DNA of 64,000 nucleotides from Oscillospiraceae bacterium (GCA_017505635.1 JAFVOU010000046.1:1-64000), one strand, 5' to 3'. Shown: positions 42,829 through 52,369, numbered from the stretch's first letter. The notes: a model not told the origin generated them from the letters alone. Numbers and translations: made by a program.

Positions 42829-43640
42829 TTATATACTGTTTCATAAGGTCTGACAGAGATTATTTTACCATCATTTTCAAACCACAGTTCTGTATCTGAA
42901 TTGTTTCTGATATATCCGTCTGATATCTCTGCACTTTGCATCGCTTTGAGATATCTTACAATTTCTATATTTGTCATGGAAAGTATGTCGTCATCACCGG
43001 CAATCCTGCACAGCAGATTCTCCATATATCCCCACATATTTTCGGCATCAAGGTCATAGGAATGCCCTACAATCTGCAGAAAGGCAAGTTCTTCCTCTGC
43101 TGCAAAAAAGTTTTCGGCAAACTGTTTAAACTGTGCATTAAGGTGAAAAATCCCTGTTTTCCAGTGGTACCAGTCACATGACGGCATATATGACAGACTT
43201 TCGTCGGATTTTCTTGCATATTCAAACCCAAGGCGCTGTGCACAGTCTGCAATAAGGTCACTGTAAAAACTGAACGGCACCGCAAAACCGCTTATTTCCC
43301 TGCCGAAAATCTGGCTGAGCATATACTTGTCGTGGCCAAGCTGATACATGATTTCACCCTCGGACATATCGTGCATATAAGGGTGTGTAAGGGTATGACT
43401 TGCCACTTCGTGATTTTTATAAAGCTCCACCACTGTTTCTACAGGCAGACGTTTTACAGCAAAACCATTTGGGTGTATCCACTCAAATTCTTCTGCCATA
43501 AGCTGTGAGTTCAGATTGAACGTGCCTTTTATACCATATCTGTTCAGCAGTTCCACAAAGCGTATATCCTGTGTTACGCCGTCATCATAAGTTATGTTAA
43601 AGGCCTTTTTCTTGCCGTAAGGATAAAGTTTTTTTACCAA
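42825..43640 (-). CDS. NodB-type polysaccharide deacetylase
   Basis: A 271-residue protein with a NodB fold. Motif 1 TYDDG near residue 17 gives the catalytic and metal Asp, and motif 2 SHTLTHPYMH near 82 gives the metal His pair. No signal peptide is visible, which is unusual for wall deacetylases and suggests an intracellular carbohydrate substrate. The start is a TTG (43640) about nine bases after CGGAG. It is convergent with the malic enzyme gene. Confidence 0.8.
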   Translation of the reverse strand: MVKKLYPYGKKKAFNITYDDGVTQDIRFVELLNRYGIKGTFNLNSQLMAEEFEWIHPNGFAVKRLPVETVVELYKNHEVASHTLTHPYMHDMSEGEIMYQLGHDKYMLSQIFGREISGFAVPFSFYSDLIADCAQRLGFEYARKSDESLSYMPSCDWYHWKTGIFHLNAQFKQFAENFFAAEEELAFLQIVGHSYDLDAENMWGYMENLLCRIAGDDDILSMTNIEIVRYLKAMQSAEISDGYIRNNSDTELWFENDGKIISVRPYETVYK

Positions 43641-43712
43641 AATATATATCTCCGTTTTTATTTTATACTGTGATTATAGCACACCATCCATACTGCTGTT
43701 AATATAAATTCA

Positions 43713-43741
43713 TTGATTTTAAACTGCATTGGTAGTATAAA
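43713..43741 (+). promoter_or_regulatory. Promoter of the M3 peptidase gene
   Basis: TTGATT at 43713-43718 and TATAAA at 43736-43741, spacer 17 bp. Confidence 0.65.
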
Positions 43742-43775
43742 ATAATTAAGAATAAAATTTAAGGAGATTTTGCTT

Positions 43776-45458
43776 ATGAAATTCCGTGACATACCATACA
43801 AACGCCCTGACGTTGACGCAATGATTGCAAAGATAACCGCTCTTACCGAAGAATTTTCTGCAGCAGAAAATTCTGAAAAGCAGCTGGAGATATTTGCAGA
43901 ATATGAAAAAGAAAAAGGCCATTTTTCTACAATGAGCTGTATTTCCAATATACGCAATTCCATCGACAGCAACGACCCGTTCTACATCGATGAACAGGCA
44001 TTCTATGACAGCTGCACCCCAAAGGCAACACAGAGTTTTACATCTTTTGAAAAGGCTGTGCTGGAAAGCAGATTTAAAGCAGAACTCCGCAGGGTGCTTG
44101 GAGATTACTATTTTGACTGCATGGAAAACAGCCAGAAAACTTTCTGTCCCGAAATTATGGATTTAATGGCAGAGGAAAATGCCCTGTGCACAAGATACGA
44201 AGCAATATATGCTTCTGCCCGCATTGAATTTGACGGCAGAATCTGCAATGTAAGTCAGCTTTCCGCATATCGCCAAAACCCTGACAGAGCAGTGCGCAAA
44301 GCTGCCATCGAGGCCGAGGGTAAATTCTTTGACAGCCACAGGGAAGAAATAGAAGACATATACGACCGCCTTGTCAAAAACCGTACACAGCAGGCAAAAA
44401 TCCTTGGTTTTGACAGCTATGTGGATATGGCATATCTTATGCGCAACCGCAGCTATACAAAGGAAGATGTGGCAAAATTCCGCGCACAGATACTGGATAT
44501 TATTGTACCAAAAACTCTTGAATACAAAAAATTACAGGCCGAAAACATTGGTGTCAGTGACTTTAAATTTATCGACAACGACTTTATGTTTGCAGACGGC
44601 AACCCTGTGCCGAAATATCCTGTTCCCGAAATTTTAAAGCGCACACAGCAGATGTTTGGAGAAATGAGTGCCGAAACAAAGGAACTTATTGACCTTATGT
44701 GTGAAAACGATCTGTTTGATATCGAACCACGCAACGGCAAACGCAATGCGGGCTACTGCGTAAATATAGAAGAATACGGCTATCCTTTTATCTTCTTCAA
44801 TGCCAATGGCACGGCAAAGGATATCGAAACCTTGACTCATGAATGCGGCCACGCCCTGAACTCTTACATTACAACAAAAGAAATACCATATTCTTCCATA
44901 CGCCACGCACCTATGGAAGCCTGTGAAACACACAGCATGAGTATGGAGTTTCTGACAACCCCATGGCATCATCTTTTCTTTGGGGAAGACACTGCAAAAT
45001 ATTCCGAAAGCCACGCAAAAGGTGCTTTATATTTCATTCCTTACAGCATTATTGTTGACTATTATCAGGAACTTGTTTACTCCAACCCTGACTGGACACC
45101 GGAAGAAAGAAACAACTGCTGGCTTAATCTGGAAAATCAGTTCCGCCCTTACATTGATTTTGACAGCCTGCCATTCTACAGCCGTGGCGGCGGCTGGCAG
45201 AGACAGATACATATTACCTGTATGCCTTTCTACTACATCGATTACACAGTGGCACAGACAATGGCACTGCAGTTCTTTGCTTTGCATCTTAAAGACCCAA
45301 AAGCTGCCTGGGAAAAATATATCAAATTTACAAAAATCGGCGGCAGAATGGATATAAAACAGCACATCCAACACTGCGGCCTTGTAAGTCCTTTTGACGA
45401 AAATGGTCTTGCTCAGATATGCAAGCCTGTCTTTGAATGGATTGATAATCTTAAATAA
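43776..45458 (+). CDS. M3 family oligoendopeptidase (PepF-like)
   Basis: A 560-residue zinc metallopeptidase. The zinc motif HECGH lies in TLTHECGHALN near residue 362, and the third ligand Glu in the following MEACETHSMSMEF. M3 enzymes of this group cut peptides of roughly 6-20 residues in the cytoplasm. It starts at ATG 43776 after AAGGAGA; an upstream in-frame TTG is less likely. Single gene with promoter and terminator. Confidence 0.92.
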   Translation: MKFRDIPYKRPDVDAMIAKITALTEEFSAAENSEKQLEIFAEYEKEKGHFSTMSCISNIRNSIDSNDPFYIDEQAFYDSCTPKATQSFTSFEKAVLESRFKAELRRVLGDYYFDCMENSQKTFCPEIMDLMAEENALCTRYEAIYASARIEFDGRICNVSQLSAYRQNPDRAVRKAAIEAEGKFFDSHREEIEDIYDRLVKNRTQQAKILGFDSYVDMAYLMRNRSYTKEDVAKFRAQILDIIVPKTLEYKKLQAENIGVSDFKFIDNDFMFADGNPVPKYPVPEILKRTQQMFGEMSAETKELIDLMCENDLFDIEPRNGKRNAGYCVNIEEYGYPFIFFNANGTAKDIETLTHECGHALNSYITTKEIPYSSIRHAPMEACETHSMSMEFLTTPWHHLFFGEDTAKYSESHAKGALYFIPYSIIVDYYQELVYSNPDWTPEERNNCWLNLENQFRPYIDFDSLPFYSRGGGWQRQIHITCMPFYYIDYTVAQTMALQFFALHLKDPKAAWEKYIKFTKIGGRMDIKQHIQHCGLVSPFDENGLAQICKPVFEWIDNLK

Positions 45459-45471
45459 TAAGACAAACAAG

Positions 45472-45512
45472 ATACCCCTTTACTGTTTTTAACAGCAAAG
45501 GGGTATTTTTTG
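45472..45512 (+). terminator. Terminator of the M3 peptidase gene
   Basis: ATACCCCTTT and AAAGGGGTAT form a 10-bp stem with an inner CTGTT/AACAG, then six T. Confidence 0.85.
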
Positions 45513-45562
45513 TAAAAAACAGCAAGTTTTTGTAATATTATATATATATTACAATCTGTTAA

Positions 45563-47032
45563 TCATAAAATAACACAGATAAGCCCCTGACAGCCTTCGT
45601 TTATTACGCGTTCTATCGTTTCCTGCAGACGCCCCCTTGCCTCAAGCGGTACATTAAGCAGCTTGTTGCTCAGCCCCTGGGTTACAAGTGTCTGCAGAGA
45701 CGAGCCGAAAATATCCGACTGCCATATCTCCAGCGGTGCATTTTCAAAATTTTTAAGCATGCTGTTTACAAGTTCTTCGCTGTTGGCTTCGCTGCCCACC
45801 ACAGGACTTACCTCGGTGCATATATTGGCTTTAAGAATATGCAAAGACGGCGCACTTGCCTTTAACCTCACCCCAAACCGCTGTCCCTGACGGACAATTT
45901 CGGGTTCTTCAAGGCGAAGCTGTTCGATGGTAGGCATAACAATGCCGTATCCCGTGCGGTTTACCTCCTCCAGTGCCGGAGCAATAATCTCGTACTGTTT
46001 TTTTGCTTTGATAAGCTGTGTTATCAGTTTCATAAGAGCCCATTCGTCACGGACATTTTCGCCCGTTAAGTTTTCCAGTGTTTCATAGTAGATGTTTTTA
46101 TCCATTTCCACCGAAATCTTCACAACACCCGTGCCAAAATCCACATTGGTGCATTTTGCACCTATTACATTTGCCGCTTCTGAAATCTGCTGTACTGCAG
46201 TATCGGTATCCCTGATTTTTTTCACCCTGCCAAAAACAGTTCTTATACCGTCAAACAGCTGCTTTTTGTATTCAAAATCACCGCTTTGCACCGCAATCCA
46301 TTTTGGCACATCAAGATGTATCTCTTTTACGGGAAATTCAGTAAGGGCAAGAGCAAGAATATGCTCTATAGTCTGCTTATCCAGCTCAAGACAGTTAACC
46401 AGTACAGTTGCAACACCGTATTTCTCCTCCACCTGCTTTTTCACCCTCTGTGCCGACGGACTGTGAGGGTCTGCGCTGTTTACCACAATCACAAATGGTT
46501 TGCCAAGTTTTTTAAGCTGTGCGGCAACGGTTTCCTCAGCGTTTATGTAGTTTTCCCTTGGAATATCACTTATAGTGCCGTCGCAGGTTACCATAATACC
46601 AATGGTAGAATGTTCGCTTATAACTTTGTATGTACCTATTTCTGCCGCCTTTTCAAAGGGTATTTCCTGTTTATACCATGGTGTCTTGACCATTCGGGGC
46701 CTGCCGTTTTCGGTGTCTCCCTGAGCGCCTTTTACCATATAGCCGACACAGTCCACAAGGCGTACCCTCAGGCTTTTATTCTCTCCTATGGTGATATCCA
46801 CGCCCTGTTCGGGAATAAAATTTGGCTGTGTGGTCATTATGGTTCTGCCCGCCGCCGACTGCGGCAGTTCGTCAATGGTGCGCACCTTTTTGTCTGCATC
46901 CTGAATGTTTGGTATAACCAGCGCTTCCATAAATTTTTTTATAAAAGTGCTTTTTCCGGTGCGTACGGCACCTACCACACCGATAAAAACCGACCCCTGT
47001 GTACGTTTCTGTATATCGTCATAAATATTCAT
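45563..47032 (-). CDS. spoIVA: Stage IV sporulation protein A
   Basis: A 489-residue ATPase that polymerises on the outer forespore membrane to build the base of the spore coat. Walker A GAVRTGKST lies near residue 17; the middle and C-terminal domains match SpoIVA throughout, and the length is that of B. subtilis SpoIVA (492). The start is ATG 47032 after GAGGAGG, overlapping the end region of the sipL-like gene. It is expected to act in the mother cell under sigma E, anchored by SpoVM and, in Clostridia, by SipL. Both are encoded in this window. Confidence 0.96.
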   Translation of the reverse strand: MNIYDDIQKRTQGSVFIGVVGAVRTGKSTFIKKFMEALVIPNIQDADKKVRTIDELPQSAAGRTIMTTQPNFIPEQGVDITIGENKSLRVRLVDCVGYMVKGAQGDTENGRPRMVKTPWYKQEIPFEKAAEIGTYKVISEHSTIGIMVTCDGTISDIPRENYINAEETVAAQLKKLGKPFVIVVNSADPHSPSAQRVKKQVEEKYGVATVLVNCLELDKQTIEHILALALTEFPVKEIHLDVPKWIAVQSGDFEYKKQLFDGIRTVFGRVKKIRDTDTAVQQISEAANVIGAKCTNVDFGTGVVKISVEMDKNIYYETLENLTGENVRDEWALMKLITQLIKAKKQYEIIAPALEEVNRTGYGIVMPTIEQLRLEEPEIVRQGQRFGVRLKASAPSLHILKANICTEVSPVVGSEANSEELVNSMLKNFENAPLEIWQSDIFGSSLQTLVTQGLSNKLLNVPLEARGRLQETIERVINEGCQGLICVIL

Positions 47033-47043
47033 ACTGTTCCTCC

Positions 47044-48537
47044 TCACCATTCAAACGCAGGAATAACCAGCATGGTATCCTCAGGCAGACGGTCATTATC
47101 AAGCATATTTTCTTCCATAATAATCTGTGGTGATACATTGTGGTTTTTTGCTATATCAAAAACGCGTTCACCTTTTTTACCATATAAAATCACAAGCGCT
47201 TCGCTTATATTCTCCTGTGGTTTGTCGCAGTATTCCTCAAAACTTCCAAGCAGTTCAACAGGCTGTTTTTCTATTACAAAACCTTTTGCACATATATTGA
47301 CCGTAACACTGTTTTCGCTGCAGCTGTACCCCGAGACAGATAAATCCAGGCATATCTCATCATATCTGCCGCATTTTTCCAGCCAGTCAAAAACAATATC
47401 TTCGCTTTTTGTTATACATTCGTACTCGTTCTGACCGTTAAGTGCAATTATGTGTGCAAATATCTTTGATTTTACTGTGGTTTTGTTTATTTCGTAGTAA
47501 CTTTTTGCAGGGGTGATTTCGAACTGCACATCACATATTTTATATCCCCCTGCCACGGCATCGCTGAACTGCAAGGTTACAGCTTTATTTAAAATATGCA
47601 TATTTGTATCCACAAGCTGCTGGCGGGATTCTTTTTCATACTCATATCTGCGTGAAAACCCATCCCTCACCGCTATAATCTGCTGTTTTGCAAAAGCAAG
47701 TGCATCTATCTGTACAGTCAGTGTTGCATTAAGCTTTTTATCTTCGCTGTTCTGGGAAATTCCAAAAGAAGTAACCGCAACCTGCGTATAAGGCACATTG
47801 TTATCCTGTATCTGTGGCATATCCACAATCTGGTTGTAGGCAAAGGACTGGCTGTGAGTGTGCACATCATCACTGTCAGATAAGGTATAGTATACATCGG
47901 CATTAATCTCGCCCTTTACCGTTATTTTATCGGTATATACCGCAACAGCCGGGATTGGTGCTGAGGTTGATACACGCAGGATTTTGTGCATATTTTCGGG
48001 CATGGACAGCGGCTGTTCCGTGCTGAACTGCCGTGTGTTCTGCACCGTCATGGAAAAGCAGTCCAGCTGTGCGGTATCACAGCACACACTGTCTGATGCC
48101 ACAGCTGTTATAACCTGTGTCTCCTGTGCAGAATACACCCTGATATTAAACATATACACACCACGCACATCTATGCGTGTGGGGTTCTGCGGACGGGTAT
48201 TTACATACTGACAGTTCCCCTGAACATCAATATAATCTGCCGTATGCTGTCCAACCTCAATCTGTTTCTGAAATGGTATTTTCTGGCTGACTGTATGCAG
48301 TTTGCGGCTTTCGGGGGACTGATAACATATATTCACCTTTATAAACCCCTCAACTGTAAGCTTTGACTGCATAATATACTTTTGTGTTACAAGATGTTCA
48401 AGGGTTGTTTTTACAATCTTGAACACAGGTGCGTCATAATCCGCAAGCAGAATTTCCGTCTCGACGGACTGTTCAAAATTAACATCTGCCGATTTCACCG
48501 TGGACGGCAGAGTATCAAAAAATAAATTGTTTGCCAT
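47044..48537 (-). CDS. sipL: SipL-like DUF3794/LysM spore morphogenesis protein
   Basis: A 497-residue protein with repeated DUF3794 (SPOCS) domains over about 1-430 and a C-terminal LysM (about 448-497, KKGERVFDIAKNHNVSPQII). No signal peptide is seen, so it acts in the mother-cell cytoplasm. This is the architecture of C. difficile SipL, which binds SpoIVA through its LysM domain and is required for coat localisation. The gene lies directly upstream of spoIVA in one operon, which supports the assignment. Confidence 0.85.
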   Translation of the reverse strand: MANNLFFDTLPSTVKSADVNFEQSVETEILLADYDAPVFKIVKTTLEHLVTQKYIMQSKLTVEGFIKVNICYQSPESRKLHTVSQKIPFQKQIEVGQHTADYIDVQGNCQYVNTRPQNPTRIDVRGVYMFNIRVYSAQETQVITAVASDSVCCDTAQLDCFSMTVQNTRQFSTEQPLSMPENMHKILRVSTSAPIPAVAVYTDKITVKGEINADVYYTLSDSDDVHTHSQSFAYNQIVDMPQIQDNNVPYTQVAVTSFGISQNSEDKKLNATLTVQIDALAFAKQQIIAVRDGFSRRYEYEKESRQQLVDTNMHILNKAVTLQFSDAVAGGYKICDVQFEITPAKSYYEINKTTVKSKIFAHIIALNGQNEYECITKSEDIVFDWLEKCGRYDEICLDLSVSGYSCSENSVTVNICAKGFVIEKQPVELLGSFEEYCDKPQENISEALVILYGKKGERVFDIAKNHNVSPQIIMEENMLDNDRLPEDTMLVIPAFEW

Positions 48538-48583
48538 ATTTGTCTCCTCTCCTATCCGGGAACTGTTTCCCTGCTAAATATAT

Positions 48584-48628
48584 ATTTATCTGAAGATAAA
48601 ATATGCATTCCGGGCAATACTATAAAAA
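48584..48628 (-). promoter_or_regulatory. Candidate sigma-E promoter of sipL-spoIVA
   Basis: On the minus strand TTATAGT, 13 bp and CATATTTT (48605-48598) resemble sigma-E boxes (KMATATT and CATACANT). A palindrome ATATTTATC/GATAAAATAT (48584-48606) overlaps it. The match is moderate. Confidence 0.35.
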
Positions 48629-48643
48629 AAACCAGGAGTAAAT

Positions 48644-49150
48644 ATGTCCCGCAAACTAAAAACAGCCCTTGCAAAAAAGATAATAAATGTTACCGATGAA
48701 AACATAGATGACGAAGCCCTTATACACGCCCTGCTGGAAGAAGAAATATATGTCAATCCTGAAACCGACAGCCTTACCTTTGGCGAAAAAGCCGCTGACA
48801 GCCTTGCAAAATTTGCAGGCAGCTGGCTGTTTATTATATCTTTCTGCCTTTTTCTTGCAGGTTGGATTATAATCAATCTTTTTGTGCTTTTTGACCCTTT
48901 TGACCCATATCCATTTATACTGCTCAACCTTATTCTTTCCTGCCTTGCCTCCATACAGGCACCGCTGATTATGATGAGCCAGAACCGTCAGGAAGAAAAG
49001 GACCGCCGCCGTGCCGAAGGAGACTACAAGGTAAGTCTTAAAAGCGAAATTATTATTGAAGATATCCACCACAAGCTTGACAGAATAATATCCCTGCAGC
49101 AGTCTGCCCAATCTGAAAATACTGTGACGGAGGTTGAAAAAGAAAGATAA
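48644..49150 (+). CDS. DUF1003 membrane protein
   Basis: A 168-residue protein with two adjacent transmembrane helices (about 64-110) carrying the family's FDPFDPYPFILLNLILS motif, then a charged tail. DUF1003 proteins are of unknown function. CCAGGAG precedes the ATG. It ends just before the pyrophosphatase gene and may share its transcript. Confidence 0.85.
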   Translation: MSRKLKTALAKKIINVTDENIDDEALIHALLEEEIYVNPETDSLTFGEKAADSLAKFAGSWLFIISFCLFLAGWIIINLFVLFDPFDPYPFILLNLILSCLASIQAPLIMMSQNRQEEKDRRRAEGDYKVSLKSEIIIEDIHHKLDRIISLQQSAQSENTVTEVEKER

Positions 49151-49201
49151 ATGGGTTATGATATGTACAGTAAAAATAACATCTATCAGGAGGATACCCA
49201 T

Positions 49202-49735
49202 ATGGGCAATATCTGGCATGACATCAAACCGGGCAGAATAAATGCAGATGACTTTATTGCTGTTATCGAAATTGAAAAAGGTTCCAAAAACAAATACGAG
49301 CTGGACAAGGAAACAGGTTTTATCATTCTTGACCGCATTCTTCATACATCCACTCACTATCCTGCAAACTATGGCTTTATCCCACGCACCTATGCAGATG
49401 ACGGTGACCCATTGGATGTGCTTGTGCTCTGCAGCGAAACTATCCGCCCTATGAGCCTTGTAAGATGTCACCCTATCGGTGTTATCACTATGCTGGACGG
49501 CGGCAAACTTGACGAAAAGATTATTGCTGTTCCTTTTGATGACCCTACTTACAACGAATATCAGGAACTCAGCGAACTTCCAAAGCATGTTGCAGAAGAA
49601 ATGGGCCATTTCTTTACAGTTTACAAAAGCCTTGAAGCAAAAGAAACTGTTGTAAACGACACTATGGACGCAGCAACCGCAAGAGAAATTATCAACAAAT
49701 GCCGCGAAAACTATATCGAAAAATACTGCAAATAA
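49202..49735 (+). CDS. ppa: Inorganic pyrophosphatase, family I
   Basis: A 177-residue soluble pyrophosphatase with the metal-binding signature DDGDPLDVLV near residue 61. It hydrolyses PPi to phosphate, pulling biosynthetic reactions forward. The start is ATG 49202, preceded by AGGAGG; the frame is open back to 49151 but that portion contains the SD. Terminator follows at once. Confidence 0.94.
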   Translation: MGNIWHDIKPGRINADDFIAVIEIEKGSKNKYELDKETGFIILDRILHTSTHYPANYGFIPRTYADDGDPLDVLVLCSETIRPMSLVRCHPIGVITMLDGGKLDEKIIAVPFDDPTYNEYQELSELPKHVAEEMGHFFTVYKSLEAKETVVNDTMDAATAREIINKCRENYIEKYCK

Positions 49736-49742
49736 AAATTGT

Positions 49743-49767
49743 GCCCTCTTTAACAGAGGGCATTTTT
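49743..49767 (+). terminator. Terminator of ppa
   Basis: GCCCTCT and AGAGGGC form a 7-bp stem, then ATTTTT. Confidence 0.8.
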
Positions 49768-49776
49768 ATGCGAACA

Positions 49777-49807
49777 AAAAAGCGTATCGGAACCCCGATA
49801 CGCTTTT
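49777..49807 (-). terminator. Terminator of aspS
   Basis: AAAAGCGTATCGG with CCGATACGCTTTT, a 13-bp stem followed by a T-run on the minus strand. Confidence 0.8.
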
Positions 49808-49832
49808 GTTTTTGTGATATATTCAGACAAAA

Positions 49833-51623
49833 TTATTCTTCTGTTGTTTCCACTGTGGAAGCAATGTAAAGTTCGTTCATCTGTTTTTCTTCGATATAGT
49901 CAGGACAGCCGGACATAATTTCGCCGGAGTTCTGTACTTTAGGGAATGCGATAACATCACGGATAGAATCCTTGTGTGCCATAAGCATGCAAAGACGGTC
50001 AAGACCATAAGCCATACCGCCGTGTGGTGGTGCACCATATTTGTAAGCTTCTACAAGGAAGCCAAAGTTTTCGCTGATGCGTTCTTCTGTAAAGCCAAGT
50101 GTCTTGAACATTTTGTGCTGAAGTTCCGGATTTGTGATACGGATAGAACCGCCGCCAAGTTCAACGCCGTTGAGAACCATATCGTATGCTTTTGCACAGC
50201 ATCTGCCCGGGTCTGTGTCGATATATGGAATATCTTCATCTTTTGGCATTGTGAATGGGTGGTGTTTTGCAACAAAGCGCTGTTCTTCTTTGTCATATTC
50301 GAACAATGGGAAGTTTGTAACCCAAAGGAAATTGAACTGTTCAGGGTCAAAGAGTTCGAATTTTTTTGCAATGTGGAGACGGAGTGCACCAAGGGATGCA
50401 TAAACAACGTCCATATCATCGGAAGCAACAACAAGGATAACGTCGCCTTTTTCTGCCTGTGCTTTTTCCCTTACTGCTGCAATCTGTTCTGCTGTAAGGA
50501 ATTTTTCAAAGCTGGATGTTTCTGCATCAGCTGTAAGTCTTGTATATGCAAGACCTTTTGCACCGTATGTTTTTACAACTTCAACAAGTTTGTCGATTTC
50601 TTTTCTTGTAAGCTTGTCTGCAAGGCCTTTTGCATTGATACATCTTACAGAACCGCCGCCTTCGATTGCAGATTTGAACACTACAAATTCTGCTTCTTTA
50701 ACAGCATCTGTAAGGTCAACAAGTTCAAGACCAAAACGTGTGTCAGGTTTGTCCACACCATAACGGTTCATAGCTTCTTCGTATGGCATTCTTGGGAATG
50801 GTGTCTGAACATCAACGCCGAGAATTTCTTTGAATACGTGTTTAACCATACCTTCGTTCATTGTCTGAACATCGATTTCGTCAACGTATGCCATTTCAAC
50901 GTCAATCTGTGTAAATTCAGGCTGACGGTCAGCGCGAAGGTCTTCGTCACGGAAGCAGCGTGCAATCTGCACATATCTGTCGTAACCGGAGAGCATAAGC
51001 AGCTGTTTGTAAATCTGTGGAGACTGTGGAAGTGCAAAGAATTTACCTGGCTGAACACGGCTTGGAACAACGTAGTCACGTGCGCCTTCCGGTGTGGATT
51101 TCATAAGCACAGGTGTTTCGATTTCGATAAAGTCGTTTCTGTCAAAGTAGTCGCGTACTGCGCGCACAACTTTGTGACGAACGATAAGACCATCGTGCAT
51201 TTTGCTTCTTCTCAGGTCAAGGTAACGATATTTGAGTTTAAGTTCATCTTTAACATTGATATCGTCTTTGATTTCAAACGGTGTTGTTTCTGCTTTGGAG
51301 AGAATTTTAAGTTCGCCTACTTTGATTTCGATTTTGCCTGTAGGGATGTTTGGGTTAGCTTTTTCTCTGAGTACAACTTCGCCTTTTGCCATAACAACAA
51401 ATTCTGTGCGGAGCATTTTTGCTTTTTCCAGAAGTTCTGCACTGCTGTCATCGCCAAAGTTAAGCTGAACCACGCCTTTTGTGTCACGCACATCGCAGAA
51501 CACAACTGCACCAAGGTCACGAACCTTTGCAACATAACCTGCTACTGTTACTTCTTCGCCAACATTGGCTTCGCTTAAAGCAACGGAGTAGTGGGTTCTT
51601 CTCAAATTGCCCATTGTTTCCAT
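49833..51623 (-). CDS. aspS: Aspartyl-tRNA synthetase
   Basis: A 596-residue class IIb synthetase of the bacterial type. OB-fold anticodon-binding domain (1-105), class II motif 2 RCFRDEDLRADRQPEFTQID near 216, the GAD insertion domain (about 290-420) and motif 3 GLDRLCMLM near 535. It charges tRNA-Asp; discrimination against tRNA-Asn cannot be judged. The first ATG has a GTGAGG six bases upstream. It is transcribed toward ppa and terminated between them. Confidence 0.96.
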   Translation of the reverse strand: METMGNLRRTHYSVALSEANVGEEVTVAGYVAKVRDLGAVVFCDVRDTKGVVQLNFGDDSSAELLEKAKMLRTEFVVMAKGEVVLREKANPNIPTGKIEIKVGELKILSKAETTPFEIKDDINVKDELKLKYRYLDLRRSKMHDGLIVRHKVVRAVRDYFDRNDFIEIETPVLMKSTPEGARDYVVPSRVQPGKFFALPQSPQIYKQLLMLSGYDRYVQIARCFRDEDLRADRQPEFTQIDVEMAYVDEIDVQTMNEGMVKHVFKEILGVDVQTPFPRMPYEEAMNRYGVDKPDTRFGLELVDLTDAVKEAEFVVFKSAIEGGGSVRCINAKGLADKLTRKEIDKLVEVVKTYGAKGLAYTRLTADAETSSFEKFLTAEQIAAVREKAQAEKGDVILVVASDDMDVVYASLGALRLHIAKKFELFDPEQFNFLWVTNFPLFEYDKEEQRFVAKHHPFTMPKDEDIPYIDTDPGRCCAKAYDMVLNGVELGGGSIRITNPELQHKMFKTLGFTEERISENFGFLVEAYKYGAPPHGGMAYGLDRLCMLMAHKDSIRDVIAFPKVQNSGEIMSGCPDYIEEKQMNELYIASTVETTEE

Positions 51624-51703
51624 AAAAAAACCTCACTTATATATAAACAATTATTTTTATTATAGGCATAATAAATTTCATCTTTATATTTTACCATTAA
51701 AAC

Positions 51704-51741
51704 AACAAGGTATCAAGCCTTTTTAAGGCCGATACCCTGTT
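51704..51741 (-). terminator. Terminator after spoVM
   Basis: ACAAGGTATC and GATACCCTGT, extended by an inner AAGCC/GGCC pairing, form a hairpin 16 bp beyond the spoVM stop. The T-run is broken on the minus strand. Confidence 0.5.
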
Positions 51742-51756
51742 TTTTAAAACGTATTT

Positions 51757-51825
51757 TTATATTCTGAACAGCGTCTTTAAAATACCTGCAAGAAATTTTG
51801 GGCTTTTAACGATAACAACCTTCAT
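51757..51825 (-). CDS. spoVM: Stage V sporulation protein M (22 aa)
   Basis: A 22-codon gene reading MKVVIVKSPKFLAGILKTLF plus RI. It keeps the SpoVM pattern: a short basic N terminus, the KxPKFLxGI core with its Pro at position 9, and an amphipathic helix. SpoVM reads positive membrane curvature on the forespore and anchors SpoIVA. AAGGAG lies nine bases upstream of the ATG, and a sigma-E-like promoter precedes it. B. subtilis SpoVM is 26 residues, so this is slightly short at the C terminus. Confidence 0.9.
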   Translation of the reverse strand: MKVVIVKSPKFLAGILKTLFRI

Positions 51826-51846
51826 AAATCACCACTCCTTGCAGTT

Positions 51847-51873
51847 ATTCTATGCACACGCTGCATAAAATGT
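51847..51873 (-). promoter_or_regulatory. Candidate sigma-E promoter of spoVM
   Basis: On the minus strand ACATTTT (51873-51867), 12-13 bp and CATAGAAT (51854-51847, preceded by G) match sigma-E consensus at most positions and place the start about 15 bases before the SD-ATG. Confidence 0.5.
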
Positions 51874-51905
51874 TAAAAGGCAGAGTTTCCTCCGCCCTTT
51901 GTTTT

Positions 51906-52355
51906 TTATTTTTTAAGATTGTCTTTGACAAGTTTAACTTCGTTAAAGCTTTTCTGCAGCTGTTCCTGTGTCTGTGTAAGCAGATTGTCACAGTACATTG
52001 TAACGGTGCTTTTAAGCTGCTGCGCCTGCTGCTGGCTTGTCTGTGTAATTTCCCTTGCCTTTTCGGTTGCTTTAAGCACAATTTCCTCGTGGTCAACAAG
52101 ATGACGTGCACGTTCTTCGGCACGGCGGATGATTTCTTCTGCCTCTTTTGTTGCCTTTGCCATAATCTGTGCCTTGTCTCTTACGATAGCTTTTGCCTGA
52201 AGAATTTCCTGCGGCATATTTATGCGGATATCGTCGATAATGTCTCTTGCCTGGTCGATATCAACCACACGTCTGCCACCGGAAAGCGGCACACTCATGC
52301 CTTCTTCCAGCAACTCTTCCAATGCTTCAAGCATTGCTTCTATAGAAACTGCCAT
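51906..52355 (-). CDS. Conserved coiled-coil protein (V-ATPase subunit H-like annotation)
   Basis: A 149-residue, mostly helical protein with a long charged coiled coil (about 50-149) after an N-terminal segment with VPLSGGRRVVDID. Clostridial relatives with this pattern sit beside coaD and are often labelled ATPase or V-type subunit H-like only because of the coiled coil. I assign no function. It starts 14 bp after coaD with its own AGGAGAG and closes the uvrC-rsmD-coaD run. Confidence 0.75.
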   Translation of the reverse strand: MAVSIEAMLEALEELLEEGMSVPLSGGRRVVDIDQARDIIDDIRINMPQEILQAKAIVRDKAQIMAKATKEAEEIIRRAEERARHLVDHEEIVLKATEKAREITQTSQQQAQQLKSTVTMYCDNLLTQTQEQLQKSFNEVKLVKDNLKK

Positions 52356-52369
52356 AAACTGACTCTCCT

